A DNA stretch of 64,000 nucleotides, from positions 62,001-126,000 of the forward strand of contig CAJUCW010000004.1 of assembly GCA_910585275.1 (NCBI GenBank), given 5' to 3'. A model generated the notes under the pieces. The model ran no database searches and was not told the DNA's origin. It saw nothing but the letters and a program-made list of their open reading frames with translations. The position numbers and the translations under genes are program-made. Numbering within the stretch: the stretch's first letter is position 1; each line of letters begins with the position of its first letter. Source of the stretch: an uncultured Muribaculaceae bacterium. Its GTDB lineage: Bacteria > Bacteroidota > Bacteroidia > Bacteroidales > Muribaculaceae. This document shows positions 34,138 through 42,500 of the stretch, one piece after another.

Positions 34138-36111
34138 ATGAAAAAAGGTATAATCCTATTGCTTATATTGCAAATATGCAATGTGGTGCAAGGAGTGGAA
34201 AGGACGGCAAACATCGTCGTTGATAGCCGAGTGAAATATCAGCATGTGACCGGTTTCGGAGGGTTCATTCCAAGTCCGACGTGGTCGTATTGGCTGAAAG
34301 ATGCAGAAATCAACAAACTTTTTGGCAGTGAAAGTGGCCGGCTTGGCTTAAACATCGGACGGCTTTATATCGCCAACAACAGGAATGGCTGGAGTGCGGG
34401 TGTGGCAAATGCCCGTCATGCTAAGAAGTCGGGAGCTTTCTTGTTTGCTTCCCCCTGGTCTCCTCCTGCTGAATGGAAATCTAACGGGAGCGACGTCAAG
34501 GGGGGCGAACTTTTGGAAGAACATTACGCCGATTGGGCGAATTTCCTTAACGACTACTACAATTACATGAAGAAACAGGGGGTGGAAATAGATGCCATTT
34601 CCATACAGAACGAACCTGATTGGAACACTGACTATCAGAGTTGTATATGGACCGGCGAGAAGCTTGCCAAATTCCTGCGTGAATACGGCCACCTTATCGA
34701 GTGTAAGATTATTGCGCCGGAAACCGTTCATTTTAACAGGGAGATGCACGACCCTATATTGAACGACGAGGAGGCATGCCGGGAACTCGATATACTTGGC
34801 GGTCACTTCTATGGTTGGGACGGCTCTTCATATCCCCTTGCCGAAGAGAAAGGTAAGGAAGTTTGGATGACGGAATATCTCATTAACGAACGCCAGCAGA
34901 ATGATAAAAAGGACATAAATTGGAAAGATGACGGCTTCCTGTTTGCACGCAGTGTCAACGATGCCATGCTCGCCAACATGAGTGCATGGGTTCATTATTC
35001 ATTGAAGCGCTATTATGGTTGCATAGGCGACGGTCAGTATGGCACTTCCGACAACGAAATCACGAAGCGAGGTTATGTGTTGTCGCATTATGCAAAATAT
35101 GTGTCAGGCACCACCCGTGTCAAGCATGTGCTCAACGATGCATCGTCGTCCCTCAGTTCGTCTGCTTATCTTGCAGAGAGTGGCGACAGCATAGTTGTTA
35201 TGTTGATTAATCCGTCTGCCGACGTTTATAGCGTGACAATCAATCTTCCCTTCTACACCCGAAGCGGGATGAAGGTGGCTACTACCGAAACATTGAGTGC
35301 AGAAACCTATGCCTTTGATATAGATGCTGAAACTTATGAACCTGTATTGAGCGTAGCCCCTTGCAGCGTTAACACGTATATATTCACAAAAAGCGGTCTG
35401 CGCGATGACATCGGGGATGAAGAGGATGGAAATGACGAACTAATATTCTCCGACCGGTTTGAGTATTGCGGAGCTTCCCGTATTCCAGAAGGCTGGCGGG
35501 CAAAATATGAGGGGGGCATCCGTTATTCCGGCGACTACGGGCTGGGACCCCGTATCATGGGGTTCGCTTCCGAGGGTTGTATGAAGTATGCTTTCTATTT
35601 CCGCACCGGCACGAACGATAATGGCTATCTCAGCTATGGGGAAGAAGAGGGATATCGTGTCAAGCTTGTTCCCGGAAAATACTCTCTTTCTTATTCTGTG
35701 ACGGGTTGGAAGAATACTCCTGCCATTACTTCCGTCATTCAGAAATCAGCAGGCGGAATCATTGCCAGCCATTCATTGCGTCCAGATGGTTTTGTGTCGG
35801 AAAGCGGACCTTCACATCGGATTACGAATGCTACTGATTATTGCATGGACTTCGAAGTGACTGACGAGGATAATTATGTAATCAAGTGGATTATCGATAA
35901 AGCTACCGGCGGCTTTAACGAAGCGCTTGTAGGCAACATAAAGTTGTTGCGTCATGATGCAACCGGAGCTTCTGTGGAAGTTTTGACAGATGCGACGACC
36001 GGTGAAGTGGTTGCAATTTACGATATACATGGTCGCAGGCTTTCCGGGCTTCGTAAGGGAATTAATATAATAAAGTATGCCGACGGGAGCGTCCGCAAGG
36101 TTATAAATTGA
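34138..36111 (+). CDS. Secreted GH30 glycoside hydrolase with C-terminal domain
   Basis: 657 residues. Signal peptide (MKKGIILLLILQICNVVQG), then a GH30 (beta/alpha)8 barrel with its side beta-domain to about residue 420: acid/base Glu159 in SIQNEPDW, nucleophile Glu246 in WMTEYL, and GFGG near the start. The sequence is closest in style to glucuronoxylanase-type subfamilies, but subfamily is not certain. Residues ~435-600 are a jelly-roll-like carbohydrate-binding domain, and the end (VVAIYDIHGRRLSGLRKGINI) is a Bacteroidetes C-terminal sorting-type segment. It probably cuts xylan- or glucan-type polysaccharide outside the cell. No susCD pair is near; the gene sits alone between two related repeat blocks, suggesting it moved in. 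Confidence 0.88.
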   Translation: MKKGIILLLILQICNVVQGVERTANIVVDSRVKYQHVTGFGGFIPSPTWSYWLKDAEINKLFGSESGRLGLNIGRLYIANNRNGWSAGVANARHAKKSGAFLFASPWSPPAEWKSNGSDVKGGELLEEHYADWANFLNDYYNYMKKQGVEIDAISIQNEPDWNTDYQSCIWTGEKLAKFLREYGHLIECKIIAPETVHFNREMHDPILNDEEACRELDILGGHFYGWDGSSYPLAEEKGKEVWMTEYLINERQQNDKKDINWKDDGFLFARSVNDAMLANMSAWVHYSLKRYYGCIGDGQYGTSDNEITKRGYVLSHYAKYVSGTTRVKHVLNDASSSLSSSAYLAESGDSIVVMLINPSADVYSVTINLPFYTRSGMKVATTETLSAETYAFDIDAETYEPVLSVAPCSVNTYIFTKSGLRDDIGDEEDGNDELIFSDRFEYCGASRIPEGWRAKYEGGIRYSGDYGLGPRIMGFASEGCMKYAFYFRTGTNDNGYLSYGEEEGYRVKLVPGKYSLSYSVTGWKNTPAITSVIQKSAGGIIASHSLRPDGFVSESGPSHRITNATDYCMDFEVTDEDNYVIKWIIDKATGGFNEALVGNIKLLRHDATGASVEVLTDATTGEVVAIYDIHGRRLSGLRKGINIIKYADGSVRKVIN

Positions 36112-36119
36112 CAAAGAAC

Positions 36120-36200
36120 AATAAGCTTATTATTCTGAGAGTGTGAGAGATAATTGAGTTTATTGCGAGAGTTGGCCGCGTTTCGTTGTGAGAGTTGGAC
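36120..36200 (+). repeat. Right repeat block flanking the GH30 gene, with two 23-bp units
   Basis: About 80 percent identical to 33811-33889, same orientation, starting nine bases after the GH30 stop. Cores TTGCGAGAGTTGGCC (36163) and TTGTGAGAGTTGGAC (36186) keep the 23-base spacing. Confidence 0.85.
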
Positions 36201-36207
36201 AAAATAA

Positions 36208-36257
36208 TCCCCGGTGGGCGCTTTTAGGAGTTTTTCACTTTGAACACCGACCGGGGA
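36208..36257. other. Inverted repeat downstream of the GH30 block
   Basis: TCCCCGGT (36208-36215) and ACCGGGGA (36250-36257), perfect but with a 34-base loop; T-rich sequence follows on the plus strand. It lies between the GH30 gene and the convergent small-protein genes and may serve as their shared terminator. Confidence 0.35.
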
Positions 36258-36281
36258 GGTTTCTTGTTATTCGATTCGCAA

Positions 36282-36389
36282 TTATTCCTTTGCGTGTCGC
36301 TTCTCTTCTTTTTTGTCCTGATGGTAGAAATATGCGGTGCCACCAAGGGCAATGGCTATAATTAAGCCAAGCATAAACAATGCACCCAT
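36282..36389 (-). CDS. 35-residue single-span membrane protein
   Basis: The frame reads MGALFMLGLIIAIALGGTAY, then FYHQDKKEEKRHAKE and stop. One hydrophobic helix at the N-terminus followed by a strongly charged cytosolic tail. Its ATG overlaps the stop of the preceding gene by one base (TAATG), so its translation is probably coupled to it. I know no function. The pattern of a conserved-looking span plus a basic tail, and the coupling, make it a real gene rather than chance, but without a comparison this stays moderate. Confidence 0.6.
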   Translation of the reverse strand: MGALFMLGLIIAIALGGTAYFYHQDKKEEKRHAKE

Positions 36390-36613
36390 TATTGTTTTTT
36401 TTGAGAGTTATTATTCTTTTTCCTTTTAAACCTAAGCGGCTTGTCGGTCACTAAAAATAGGCCACAACAAAGAGCTACAATTACTGAGAGACTTCCGCCA
36501 ATGTATAAAATCCATGTTTCAGCTTCACCGAATACTGATGAAAGAATAACAGCTGTAGCAATATATTTTGCGATATCCATAAGCCATTTGCCAAATTCTT
36601 TTCTCAGGATCAT
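36389..36613 (-). CDS. Small two-span membrane protein, DUF6722-like
   Basis: 74 residues from the ATG at 36613 (MILRKEFGKWLMDIAKYIAT). Two hydrophobic spans (about 15-32 and 36-57, VILSSVFGEAETWILYIGG... LCCGLFLV) and a Lys/Asn-rich tail. The KEFGKWLMDIAKYI opening resembles DUF6722 proteins of Bacteroidales; function unknown. The frame is open back to 36859, but that part runs through a REP-like element and lacks protein-like composition. A -7 box (TATTTTTG, 36630-36637) lies 16 bases upstream of the chosen start and supports it. Confidence 0.6.
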   Translation of the reverse strand: MILRKEFGKWLMDIAKYIATAVILSSVFGEAETWILYIGGSLSVIVALCCGLFLVTDKPLRFKRKKNNNSQKKQ

Positions 36614-36629
36614 TGAAACTTGGTTCTTA

Positions 36630-36637
36630 CAAAAATA
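36630..36637 (-). promoter_or_regulatory. -7 box of the small membrane protein pair
   Basis: TATTTTTG on the minus strand, 16 bases before the ATG at 36613; no good -33 element. Confidence 0.4.
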
Positions 36638-36730
36638 GGCATTATTACTGACATGACCAGATATAATATCTTTCGGTTCATGATAAGTTGCTTTTATAGG
36701 TATAACATAAATTATTTGTGCAATTTTGAA

Positions 36731-36758
36731 TGTAGGGACATGCCTTTGGCATGTTTGA
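36731..36758 (+). repeat. REP-like element 3
   Basis: 28-base family member with core ACATGCCTTTGGCATGT and GTAGGG on its left. Forms an inverted pair with 36881-36908, 122 bases apart. The stretch 36638-37047 otherwise holds no gene that I can support. Confidence 0.78.
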
Positions 36759-36880
36759 TTGCACAGAATTGAAATGCACAAGTTTTTACTGCGTTGGCTA
36801 CAAAAACAGTTAGATAGTATAAATTTTTTTCTTAATCTTCCCGGCAAGCATATCTTCACTCTTTTCCATCCATTCCACCA

Positions 36881-36908
36881 TCAAACGTGCCGGAGGCACG
36901 TCCCTACA
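36881..36908 (-). repeat. REP-like element 4, inverted
   Basis: Core ACGTGCCGGAGGCACGT: both arms carry the same A-to-G type change relative to the other copies, so the hairpin is kept by compensating substitutions. Confidence 0.78.
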
Positions 36909-37047
36909 TATAGATTGCGCAATTATTTCGTGTTTTATGAAGAATGAAGGGGGGATAGGAAGGGTATTTTGGTGGGTTTTAATTGATCTGGATATATATT
37001 TTGTATTTGTTAACGTTTGGGTGCAAGACGATGGCAGTTGGGAACGC

Positions 37048-37055
37048 TAATTTTG
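37048..37055 (+). promoter_or_regulatory. -7 box upstream of the 37-residue membrane peptide
   Basis: TAATTTTG; no TTTG at standard spacing. It would give a leader of about 115 bases. Confidence 0.4.
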
Positions 37056-37175
37056 CAGTGTGATTGGAAAGATGACGCATCCGGAGGCGTCGTCGGAACG
37101 TCGCCGAAACAAAAGGAAGTTGTTCAGGCAACTTCAATACAATCTATCTTTAAAACATTCAACACCAAAACGATT

Positions 37176-37289
37176 ATGAAAACGAACGAAAACAAAGGTC
37201 AATTCAACGCGAACCGGGCCGGGCTCTGGTTCATCTATTGTATAGGACTTGCCATCGTAGCGTTGCAGCTTCGTAGTATCGTGGGCTAA
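37176..37289 (+). CDS. 37-residue single-span membrane peptide
   Basis: Starts MKTNENKGQFNANRAGLW and continues through a hydrophobic stretch FIYCIGLAIVALQL to RSIVG. A polar N-terminus followed by one membrane helix. The frame is open further upstream to 37017, but the MKTNENK start after CATTCAACACCAAAACGATT is the natural one and a -7 box lies 120 bases upstream. No function is known to me. It is bracketed by two inverted pairs of REP-like elements. Confidence 0.5.
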   Translation: MKTNENKGQFNANRAGLWFIYCIGLAIVALQLRSIVG

Positions 37290-37327
37290 CCGTATGCCTC
37301 GTGCAGATATGCTGTATTTGATTTGAG

Positions 37328-37358
37328 GTAGGGACGTGCTTTAGGTATGTAATGTTTG
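37328..37358 (+). repeat. REP-like element 5, degenerate
   Basis: GTAGGGACGTGCTTTAGGTATGTAATGTTTG-like copy with a broken hairpin; recognisable by GTAGGGAC and TGTTTG ends. Inverted partner 16 bases away. Confidence 0.6.
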
Positions 37359-37374
37359 GAAATCAAATTGTTAT

Positions 37375-37402
37375 TCAAACATGCCGGAGGCATGTCCCTA
37401 CA
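37375..37402 (-). repeat. REP-like element 6, inverted
   Basis: Intact member, core ACATGCCGGAGGCATGT followed by CCCTACA. Lies 34 bases from the stop of the phosphopantetheinyl transferase gene. Confidence 0.75.
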
Positions 37403-37435
37403 TTTATATTGGTTTTGCAGCAGGCACCCTAAATG

Positions 37436-38164
37436 TTATCGGCGGGAGAATTTGGCGCATTTGGGAGAGTAGGCGAGAGTGACGCAATAGCCGTCGCTCT
37501 CGTAGCTGTATAGCTCCATGTCGCATGCCCGGGGTTTGTTAATTCCGGCCGCATTGTCAGCGTCGGTTGGAGTGGGCAAGAGAATTTTTGCTTTGCCGAT
37601 GACGGGTGCCGGAGCTCCCGGGAGATTCATCTTACGGTCGATTTGAGGGAGCGATTCGATGACGATGGCGTTGCGGAAGTCGAGACCTTCGGTGAGGGCG
37701 GCCTTGTAGAGCGCTTCTTTCGCCGTCCATGCAATTATGTTGGCTTCAAGGTCGTCTGCCCCGACAATCTCTTTTTCCGAATCAGAAAGGAATTTATCTC
37801 TCACTTTCAGCACCTGTGTGCGGTCGAGGCTTTCGGCGTCTATGCCGAGGGCTGTGCGTGTGTTGAACCTGGAGAGGTCGGCTTCCGGCGTTTTAGGCAA
37901 TGTTGCCACGGCAAGCAGATGTCCGGTATGGGTGACGGAGATACGAGCCGTCAGTCCGAAAAGGAACGGGGCACCGTTGGGGAAATGACCGATTTCACGG
38001 TATCCGTCGCGTCCGTTCTCACAATAAATCTGCATTGCCATATCGCGCCATATCGCGCCCGACTTGCTTTCCATGCCCGAAACTTCCTCCACGCGAATTC
38101 CAACGGGAGTGGGGTGAGGCCAATATATGAATTCGTCTTCCATTGCTTTATTGTTCTGATTCAA
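37436..38164 (-). CDS. 4'-phosphopantetheinyl transferase superfamily protein
   Basis: 242 residues. Sfp/AcpT-type signature: LGIDAESLDRTQ (Mg-binding Asp-Glu) and WTAKEALYKA (WxxKEA). It transfers phosphopantetheine from CoA to carrier proteins. The target carrier is not in the window. The first ATG (38164) overlaps the gldE end by 17 bases; an ATG at 38143 would avoid overlap and is an alternative. Confidence 0.88.
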   Translation of the reverse strand: MNQNNKAMEDEFIYWPHPTPVGIRVEEVSGMESKSGAIWRDMAMQIYCENGRDGYREIGHFPNGAPFLFGLTARISVTHTGHLLAVATLPKTPEADLSRFNTRTALGIDAESLDRTQVLKVRDKFLSDSEKEIVGADDLEANIIAWTAKEALYKAALTEGLDFRNAIVIESLPQIDRKMNLPGAPAPVIGKAKILLPTPTDADNAAGINKPRACDMELYSYESDGYCVTLAYSPKCAKFSRR

Positions 38165-39512
38165 CTACAGGGGCAGAAAGGGTCACCTTCACTTTAGTGA
38201 TGCGGTGGCGTTCCTGTTTCACCACCTGAAAACGGCAGGGACCGCGCTGCAAGGTCTCCTTCATCGTCGGGAAATCTCCCTTTATTTCGAGGAGAAGGCC
38301 GGCAAGCGTTTCCGCCTCGCCTGTGTCGCCGAGTTCCTCTTCATCTATGTCGATGGCATGGCAGAAGTCACCGAGCGAAACCTTCGCATCGAAAATATAA
38401 GTGTTGGCATTTATTTTCTTATAGAAAGAGGTCTGCTCGTCATATTCATCGTCGATTTCGCCCACGATTTCCTCTATGATGTCTTCAAGTGTCACCATTC
38501 CCTGCGTGCCTCCGTATTCATCCACAACTATGGCGATGTGGATTTTCTTTTTCCGGAAATCTTCGAGCAGGTCGTCGATCATGCGCGATTCGGGCACGAA
38601 GTACGGCTCGCGCAGCAGCGTCTGCCAACGGAAAGAATCGCCCTGTTTGCCGATATAGGGTAGAAGGTCTTTCGAATAGAGGATGCCGCGTATGGTGTCT
38701 TGCGAAGTATCATAGACCGGAATGCGCGAGAATCCCGATTTAAGGATAACGTCCATCGCCTCGCTCCAGGTGTCATGATATTCTATGGCAGTTATATCCA
38801 CGCGTGAAATCATAATCTCGCTCACTTCTTTTTCGCCGAATGTAAGGATTCCTTCGAGCATTTCTTTGTCCTGGCCCTCCTTGATGTCTGAAATCTGAAG
38901 CGCTTTCTCCAGTTCATCGGTTGAAAGGTTTTCGTTTTTCTTGGTGACAATCTTATTTACGAGGGAGGTGGAACGCACCATGAATTTTGCGAGGGGTGCG
39001 GTCAGCATGTAGAGTATGCCCAAAGGAGTTGCTGCCATCTTCACCCACTTCATGGTCCTGCCACGTGCCACCAGCTTCGGGAATATTTCACCGAAAAGCA
39101 GAAGCAGAAAGGTCAGCAACACGGTCTGAATGAGGAAGTCGAGCACCGCGCTGTTGAATTTGAGCACCTGGTTGAAAGCGAACGAAAGGAGCACAACCAT
39201 CGTAATGTTGACGAGGTTGTTCGATATGAGGATTGTGGCGAGCAGGCGTTCGCTGTTGGCGAGCATGGAACATGCCTTCCGGCTTCCCGGGTCGTCGTCT
39301 TCGCTCAGTTCTTCGATGTCAGTGTGTGAAAGTCCGAAATATGCAATTTCGCTTCCTGATACAAAAGCCGAAAGAAGAAGGCAGCAAAATGCGATTGCAA
39401 TAATAACTATCCACGACAGCCAGCTGGGGGGCGGCGTGAACTCTACGGCCTGTGAAAGTAATATCAGAAGTGAAATGGCTGGCGAGGGAGATGGTAAAGG
39501 GTCTGTATCCAA
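38148..39512 (-). CDS. gldE: GldE, gliding-motility-associated CNNM/CBS membrane protein
   Basis: 454 residues: N-terminal CNNM (DUF21) domain with four hydrophobic segments (FVSGSEIAYFGL is the signature), a CBS pair in the middle (IMISRVDITAIEY and VDEYGGTQGMVTLEDIIEE) and a CorC/HlyC domain at the end. The family relates to magnesium/cobalt transport; in Bacteroidetes it is named GldE after its link to gliding lipoproteins, though most gut members do not glide. The start codon is probably TTG (39512), since no ATG precedes the first membrane segment. It has its own promoter. Confidence 0.88.
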   Translation of the reverse strand: MDTDPLPSPSPAISLLILLSQAVEFTPPPSWLSWIVIIAIAFCCLLLSAFVSGSEIAYFGLSHTDIEELSEDDDPGSRKACSMLANSERLLATILISNNLVNITMVVLLSFAFNQVLKFNSAVLDFLIQTVLLTFLLLLFGEIFPKLVARGRTMKWVKMAATPLGILYMLTAPLAKFMVRSTSLVNKIVTKKNENLSTDELEKALQISDIKEGQDKEMLEGILTFGEKEVSEIMISRVDITAIEYHDTWSEAMDVILKSGFSRIPVYDTSQDTIRGILYSKDLLPYIGKQGDSFRWQTLLREPYFVPESRMIDDLLEDFRKKKIHIAIVVDEYGGTQGMVTLEDIIEEIVGEIDDEYDEQTSFYKKINANTYIFDAKVSLGDFCHAIDIDEEELGDTGEAETLAGLLLEIKGDFPTMKETLQRGPCRFQVVKQERHRITKVKVTLSAPVVESEQ

Positions 39513-39538
39513 AATTATCAGGTGTTGGTTTACTGATG

Positions 39539-39570
39539 CAAAGTTAGTGAATTAGCGTGAGACCTGCAAA
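39539..39570 (-). promoter_or_regulatory. Promoter of gldE
   Basis: Minus-strand TTTG (39567-39570), 20 bases, TAACTTTG (39539-39546); a complete match. Leader about 20 bases, fitting the TTG start. Confidence 0.68.
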
Positions 39571-42500
39571 TTATTTTACCTCCACGACCTTGCCTGCGCG
39601 CACATACCATACAAATCCGGCTACATTTTTAATACCGGATGCCTCTTTAAAGGCCTTCATATAGTCGTTTACCTGCTTGATGTGGACTTTCCCTTCAGGG
39701 ACGGCGCCGAATTTATAGTCGATAATCACGGCGCTTTTCCCGTCGGGCGAAACCATTATCCTGTCAGGGCGGAGATTGCCTGACCGAGGGAAGAGTATGG
39801 CGCGTTCGTTGAGCACTTTCCACGACGGATGGAACCAACCCCTCACCGGTTCCCTTCCGACGGCTTCGGAAAGGAATGCCGTCCATTCGGCGGCACGGGC
39901 CGTGGTGACGAGCCCTCTCGTTTTCATCATTGTGACGGCCCTCGCGATATCGTCGGCGGTCTTCACCGACGACATCACGGCATGAAGCAGGTTGCCTTCG
40001 GAGCGTGGGTCGGTGTCGGCGGCATCGGGCATAAGTGTCGCGCCCGATTCGTCGTCCCCTTCTACATACTGTAGAATCGCCGGACTGCTGTCAACCCCAT
40101 ATTCTTCGATTACCCTGCAATCTTGCAACGAGGCGGCATCGTCGGCAGCCGGCGCCACGTCGGGGATGGAGCCGAAGGTAACGACGTCGTGGGCGTCGTT
40201 CCATACGGCGCACCCTTCCGGAAGCATATAGCTTCTCTCCTCGGTGTCGGCCACATCGTCGAGCCTTGCATCGGCTTCGTTGCATATTGAATAGAGGTAG
40301 GACCCGAGTTTATGCGATTTCCTTTTCTCCGGCAATTCGGTAAAGACATAAAGCTCACTCACGGCACGTGTGAACGCCACGTAAGCGGAGTTGAGGCTGT
40401 CCATCATGTAGAGGTCGAAATATTTTGTCCATACTTCCTCATGCTCCGTTTCTTTCAAGGAGGCGGTGGTGGTCACCGGCACGTAGGGGGGAAGCCCGGC
40501 GAACGCAAGGCTGTCGGAAGGACGCACCCACTTCCATTCCGATTTCATGGGGGAGGGGAGGAGCGAAGAATTGGCAAACGGCAGGATGACGCATTTGAAT
40601 TCCAAGCCCTTCGATTTATGGATAGTCATGACCTGAACGGCATTCGTGCCTTCGGGTGAGGAAATGGAACGCGTCACCCCTTTTGAATTCCACCAGGAGA
40701 GGAACGACGCTACGTCGGCCGCATAGCGGTCGCAATATTCCAGCACCATATCCTGGAGGGCGGCGATAAACACCGCCTGCGTGCGACGCATTTCCAATGG
40801 AACGAAATTTTCGGTCACTGCCTCCACAAGCGCGGGAAGCGCCACGGTCTGCATTTTCGAAAGCATGGCGTTGATGGAATCTACCGGCGATTCTTCACTC
40901 AGGAATCCTTCTACCTGTTCGGCAGGGGTGAGGCCCGGGTTGCGGAGGGCATAGAAGCTGAAATTGCATTTTATGTCGGCCCATACGGCTTTCGAGGGGT
41001 CGGAAGAATCGCGTTTTACATCGGTGCCAGACACCATCTTTTCCAACACACTTATAATGATGCCTACAGCCTCCGATGAGGAAACGAGAAGCGATTCTTC
41101 GCTGATGAATTCGATGCGTTTTTCCCCTTTTGGAAGTGCGGCATTGTATGCCACGAGGGAAGCTATCACCTCTTTCGCAAGCTGGTTGGTGCCAACGAGC
41201 AGTGCAATGTCACGCTGGGCGTATCCGCGCCCTATAAGGGATGCCACAAGCGGGCCTATCCTTTGGAGTGCGCTGCGCCTCAGATATTCCTCTTTAGTGA
41301 GTTTGTCGTCGCCGGGAGCCATGTCTTCATCGTCGGGCGCGGAAAGGAAGTTTACCTCCACATATCCACGCCTTTCGCGATGGCTTGAATATTGTGCGAC
41401 GTTGCGGTAGAGGTCGGCGAAATCTATCGTGCCTTGCGATTCTTCAGCCAGCTCGGCTACGAGCGAATGGAAAAAGAAATTGTTGAATTCCACGACGGTG
41501 CGGTCGGAACGCCAGTTGGTGTTGTCGGCTTTCGACATCCCGGCATCCACGCGGTCTGGAAACTCTTTTGGAACGCTCGTGGTGATGAGCGAAGGGTCGG
41601 CGTTGCGGAAACGATAGATGCTTTGTTTCGCATCGCCGATGATGAGATTGTCTTCCGCACGGCTTTCGCTCTCGCGGAGGAGGGGAAGGAGGTTGCCCCA
41701 TTGCAGTCGCGACGTATCCTGGAATTCGTCGATTAGGTAATGGTTTATGGCCGTGCCCAGACGTTCGTAGATGAATGGAGCATCGTCGTCGCCTATGATG
41801 CGGCGCAACATGGTGTTGGTTTCTCCGAGTTGGATTGTGTTGTTCGACTCCAGATATTCGTGCATCTTGCGTCGCGCTTCGCCAAGCATGCCGAGATAAG
41901 GGACGAGCGGGGCATATAGCGCCCAATGTTTCCATTCACGGCTTTCACGAAGCTCCAGCCAACGGGAATATGCTTGATACATCCGGAAGGCTGTATCGGT
42001 GAGTCGGGCGATTTCGCCGCAAGATTCACCTTTTTTCAGAATCGAGTCTTTGCCGTCAAGTTTGAGAGGGGTGAAAATGCCGCTTTTAGATGTCTGGTCG
42101 AAACGCAGTTGCCGCAGTTTGGCAAGGTGCCCGGCAAGATATCGGTGTCCTTGCAATTTTATGTCGAGTCCGTTCTCTATGAAAAGACGCCGCAGTTCTT
42201 CCGCAAGTTTGCGGGCTTCTTCGAGGGTCTCCATCAATGGCTTGACTACGTTTTCCTTTATTCCGAGATATGCGCTCCTGAGCGGGTCGGAACCGTCGGG
42301 AGTGTCGAAATATGAATCGAGTTTGTCGCGGATACCTTTGAAATCCTCGTTCTCAAGGCGGAGAAGCGATTTTTTAAGGCGTGTATATATGGAATCGTCG
42401 CGCTGGCTTTTTTGGAAAACATTCCACGAGGTCTTTCCGGCATCGGCTTGTTCCCGCATCAGTTCCGTCATCCAGAACGAAGCGTCGGAAGGGGATGATG

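Noticed and set aside
36614..36859. Upstream extension of the DUF6722-like gene
   Set aside because: It passes through a REP-like element and a -7 box lies right before the internal ATG; the translated part does not look like protein.
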